DNA of 64,000 nucleotides, from the NCBI GenBank assembly GCA_963931655.1, contig OZ007036.1, positions 1,054,001-1,118,000 of the forward strand, in the 5' to 3' direction. This DNA comes from Butyricicoccus_B sp017886875. Lineage in GTDB: Bacteria > Bacillota > Clostridia > Oscillospirales > Butyricicoccaceae. The notes beneath the pieces were generated by a model. The model saw nothing but the letters and a program-made list of their open reading frames with translations, was not told where the DNA came from and searched no databases. A program made the position numbers and the translations under genes. Each line of letters starts with the position of its first letter. Position 1 is the stretch's first letter. Shown one piece after another: positions 61,900 through 64,000 of this stretch.

Positions 61900-62187
61900 T
61901 TATTCCTTCCTGTTTACATAGACCATCTGATACTTTTGAGCCATACTTTTTATTTGTTTTGACTCTGATATATTATTCTCTATAAATATTATCTGCATTT
62001 TATTAAAATATTTTTGTCGTATTAAAAGTGCTTTTCTAAGCATTATTTCACTTTTTGTTCCATCACCATTTATAATTAAAACTATATTATTTTCATCATT
62101 TACACAATTTATCATAATTATAGCATATACTTCTTTTAAAATGCAAATAACACCTAATGCTGCCAATATGCTAATTATAATATACAT
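61900..62187 (-). CDS. Small membrane-anchored protein, unknown function
   Basis: 95 aa. One N-terminal membrane segment (MYIIISILAALGVICILKEVYAIIMI), then a soluble segment of about 65 residues (NIVLIINGDGTKSEIMLRKALL ... MQIIFIENN) that may form a small alpha/beta fold. I recognise no family; its stop is 2 nt before recD2, so translation is likely coupled. The plain layout, not homology, supports it. Confidence 0.65.
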   Translation of the reverse strand: MYIIISILAALGVICILKEVYAIIMINCVNDENNIVLIINGDGTKSEIMLRKALLIRQKYFNKMQIIFIENNISESKQIKSMAQKYQMVYVNRKE

Positions 62188-62234
62188 AAGATATCACACC
62201 CCTTTTATAATATTTTATGTGTTTATGCATTAAG

Positions 62235-62263
62235 TTGACATTTAATTTGTGCTAATATATAAT
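62235..62263 (+). promoter_or_regulatory. tRNA-Pro promoter
   Basis: Consensus TTGACA (62235-62240), 17-nt spacer, TATAAT (62258-62263). Confidence 0.85.
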
Positions 62264-62281
62264 TCAAATATAATAATTTTT

Positions 62282-62358
62282 CGAGGTGTGGCTCAGCTTG
62301 GTAGAGCACTTCGTTCGGGACGAAGACGCCGCAGGTTCAAATCCTGTCACCTCGACCA
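62282..62358 (+). tRNA. tRNA-Pro (anticodon CGG)
   Basis: 77 nt including encoded CCA. Acceptor CGAGGTG / CACCTCG, D-arm with GGTAGAGC, anticodon stem CTTCG / CGAAG around loop TTCGGGA (anticodon CGG), T-arm GCAGGTTCAAATCCTGT, discriminator A. Reads CCG codons, rare in this AT-rich genome. Confidence 0.96.
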
Positions 62359-62363
62359 GATAT

Positions 62364-62396
62364 AAACCGTAGACACTTTAATATCTGCGGTTTTTT
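62364..62396 (+). terminator. Terminator after tRNA-Pro
   Basis: AACCGTAGA / TCTGCGGTT with one wobble pair followed by T6. Confidence 0.75.
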
Positions 62397-62416
62397 GTAT
62401 TTAAAGTGGCTAGACT

Positions 62417-62445
62417 TGCACATTTTAAGCTTATTTGATAAAATA
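62417..62445 (+). promoter_or_regulatory. yebC promoter
   Basis: TTGCAC (62417-62422), 17-nt spacer ending TGA, TAAAAT (62440-62445). Confidence 0.6.
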
Positions 62446-62491
62446 AGCTAAGACTATTATTTTTTCTTTTTATATAAGGAGCGTATTAAAT

Positions 62492-63235
62492 ATGAGTGGA
62501 CATTCCAAATGGCATAATATTGCCAAGAAAAAGGGTGCAAATGACGCTAAAAAAGCTAAGATTTTCACCAAAATTGGTCGTGAAATGGCTATTGCTATTA
62601 AAGAAGGCGGTTCTGCAAACCCTGATAACAATTCCCGTTTAAGAGATGTAATCGCTAAAGCTAAGGCTAATAATATGCCTAATGATAATATCAAGCGTTC
62701 TCTTGATAAATATTCTGGTGCTAATGGCACTATTGAATATGAAGCAATCACTTATGAAGGTTATGGCGTAGGCGGTGTTGCTGTTATCGTTGAAACCCTA
62801 ACTGATAACCGTAACCGCACAGCATCTGATGTACGTCATCTGCTTGATAAATATGGTGCTGGTATGGGTGCTACTGGTTGTGTAGGCTGGCAGTTTGACC
62901 GTAAAGGCGTTATCATCATAGAGCGTGGAGAGCTTGATGAAGATGAAACTATGATGATAGCTCTTGATGCTGGTGCTGATGACTTCCAAGCTGATGAGGA
63001 AACTTTCCAGATTTACACTGACCCAGCTGAATTTGGTGCAGTTCGTGAAGCTCTTGAACAGGCTGGTTTAGAATTTGCATCTGCTGAAATTGAAATGGTT
63101 CCTCAAAACTATATCTCACTTTCAAATGAAGATGATATGGCTAAAATGCGTAAACTGCTTGATAATCTTGAAGATAACGATGATGTTCAATCAGTTTGGC
63201 ATAACTGGGAAAATGAGGACGATTACGAGGGTTAA
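62492..63235 (+). CDS. yebC: YebC/PmpR family protein
   Basis: 247 aa, MSGHSKWHNIAKKKGANDAKKAKIFTKIGREM..., the usual three-domain YebC length. YebC proteins have been described as transcription regulators and, more recently, as translation factors relieving stalling at proline runs. Adjacent to tRNA-Pro, which is a notable but possibly accidental neighbour. AAGGAG site upstream. Confidence 0.94.
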   Translation: MSGHSKWHNIAKKKGANDAKKAKIFTKIGREMAIAIKEGGSANPDNNSRLRDVIAKAKANNMPNDNIKRSLDKYSGANGTIEYEAITYEGYGVGGVAVIVETLTDNRNRTASDVRHLLDKYGAGMGATGCVGWQFDRKGVIIIERGELDEDETMMIALDAGADDFQADEETFQIYTDPAEFGAVREALEQAGLEFASAEIEMVPQNYISLSNEDDMAKMRKLLDNLEDNDDVQSVWHNWENEDDYEG

Positions 63236-63254
63236 TCAATAAATATTAAATATC

Positions 63255-63300
63255 ACACCTTTTTTACTTGTGTATTATTTAGTAAAAAAGGTGTTTTTTT
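63255..63300 (+). terminator. Terminator after yebC
   Basis: ACACCTTTTTTAC / GTAAAAAAGGTGT followed by T7. Confidence 0.8.
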
Positions 63301-63320
63301 ATATTTAAATATATGTATTC

Positions 63321-63349
63321 TTTACAATTTATATAATACAGCGTATAAT
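63321..63349 (+). promoter_or_regulatory. Promoter of the hydrogenase-like gene
   Basis: TTTACA (63321-63326), 17-nt spacer, TATAAT (63344-63349). Confidence 0.7.
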
Positions 63350-63425
63350 TACTATATATTAGACAGATAAAGTGAAAAAACCTTATATTTGGTATTTGCT
63401 TTAAATATAAGAAAAGGAGAAAAAT

Positions 63426-64000
63426 ATGGATATAAAATTAAATGAGTTAGTCTATACTAACGATAAATGTATAGGTTGTAATAAATGTATTTCATCATGT
63501 CCTGTTTTGACTGCAAACTGTGTTGTCGAGGATAATGGAAAACAGTTCATTCATGTTAATCCATCTCCATGTATTGCCTGTGGTGCTTGTATAGATGGTT
63601 GTCAACATAATGCACGTGAATTTAATGATGATACACAAAGATTTTTATCAGACCTTAAACAAGGAAAACGTATATCTATATTATATGCCCCTGCTCTGGT
63701 CTCTAATTATCCTAATGAATATAAAAATATATTAGGTGCATTAAAACAAATGGGAGCAAACCATATTTTTAGTGTTGCTTTTGGTGCTGATATAACCACT
63801 TGGGCATATATAAAATATATTGAAAAAACTTCTTTTAAAGGCGGAATTTCACAGCCTTGTCCTGCTGTTGTTAGATATATAGAAAATTTTATTCCTGAAC
63901 TTATTCCAAAGCTTATGCCAATACATAGCCCTCTTATGTGTGCTGCAATTTATGCACGTAAATATTTGGGTATAAACGATAGCTTTGCATTTATATCCCC
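63426..64000 (+). CDS. [FeFe]-hydrogenase-like protein with ferredoxin domain (cut by window edge)
   Basis: 191 codons visible, open to the right edge. Two 4Fe-4S motifs at the N-terminus (CIGCNKCISSCP and CIACGACIDGC). Then a H-cluster domain start: LYAPALVSNYP, SVAFGADITTWAY, GISQPCPAVVRYIENFIPEL (equivalent of the TSCCP motif) and SPLMCAAIYARKY (equivalent of PCxxKK). The third and fourth H-cluster cysteine motifs would lie beyond the edge. The altered second motif (MCAAIYA rather than CTAKK) suggests a sensory-type hydrogenase rather than a bulk H2 producer. AAAAGGAG precedes ATG 63426. Confidence 0.82.
   Translation, partial: MDIKLNELVYTNDKCIGCNKCISSCPVLTANCVVEDNGKQFIHVNPSPCIACGACIDGCQHNAREFNDDTQRFLSDLKQGKRISILYAPALVSNYPNEYKNILGALKQMGANHIFSVAFGADITTWAYIKYIEKTSFKGGISQPCPAVVRYIENFIPELIPKLMPIHSPLMCAAIYARKYLGINDSFAFIS

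Overview
The window is a chromosomal segment of a low-GC Gram-positive bacterium, most likely a gut Clostridia member (Oscillospirales/Ruminococcaceae-like). This placement is inference. It rests on the rpoB-rpoC-L7Ae-rpsL-rpsG-fusA and infC-rpmI-rplT orders, type III glutamine synthetase, three-gene split glutamate synthase, an Amt-PII fusion, ANTAR control and strong Shine-Dalgarno sites. No 16S rRNA is present to fix the taxon.

Layout. 1-9.9 kb: transcription/translation core on the minus strand (fusA partial, rpsG, rpsL, L7Ae-like protein, rpoC, rpoB). 10-18.5 kb: moaA, a probable small RNA, mfd, a nifU/nifS iron-sulfur pair and pyrG. 18.5-28.1 kb: a nitrogen-assimilation block. A minus-strand operon (GATase, FMN synthase and GXGXG subunits of split glutamate synthase, glnA, ANTAR regulator) faces a plus-strand pair (GSIII glnN, amt-PII). 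All three leaders carry an A-N-N-G-N-N hexaloop hairpin that overlaps the 5' arm of an intrinsic terminator, which suggests that the encoded ANTAR protein antiterminates the whole block. 28.1-31 kb: a small Cys-rich protein, a PrsA-like foldase and rplT-rpmI-infC with an attenuator leader. 31-41.7 kb: DUF1292 gene, a 6S-like RNA, a 31-aa peptide gene, ppk1, CPA2 antiporter, KdpDE-like two-component pair, SLC13/ArsB-type transporter and a chemotaxis receptor.

41.77-53.01 kb: an integrated mobilizable element, the most interesting part. It sits in the 3' end of rpsI between 16-bp direct repeats. It carries a six-repeat CRISPR array, a complete 1334-aa Cas9 and a divergent tracrRNA, but no cas1, cas2, csn2 or cas4. 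It also carries a MobV-type relaxase with a candidate oriT, a primase/DUF3987 protein, an excisionase-like gene, an XRE repressor with two matching operators, and a tyrosine integrase with tandem arm-type sites. It looks like a small integrative mobilizable element with an adaptation-less type II CRISPR system, plausibly used against competing mobile DNA.

53-64 kb: rpsI, rplM, a TtcA-like gene, tadA, an amino acid:cation symporter gene clipped at its last codons by an IS30-family element, mreB, comF, recD2, a small membrane protein, tRNA-Pro(CGG), yebC and the start of a ferredoxin-[FeFe]-hydrogenase-type protein cut by the window edge.
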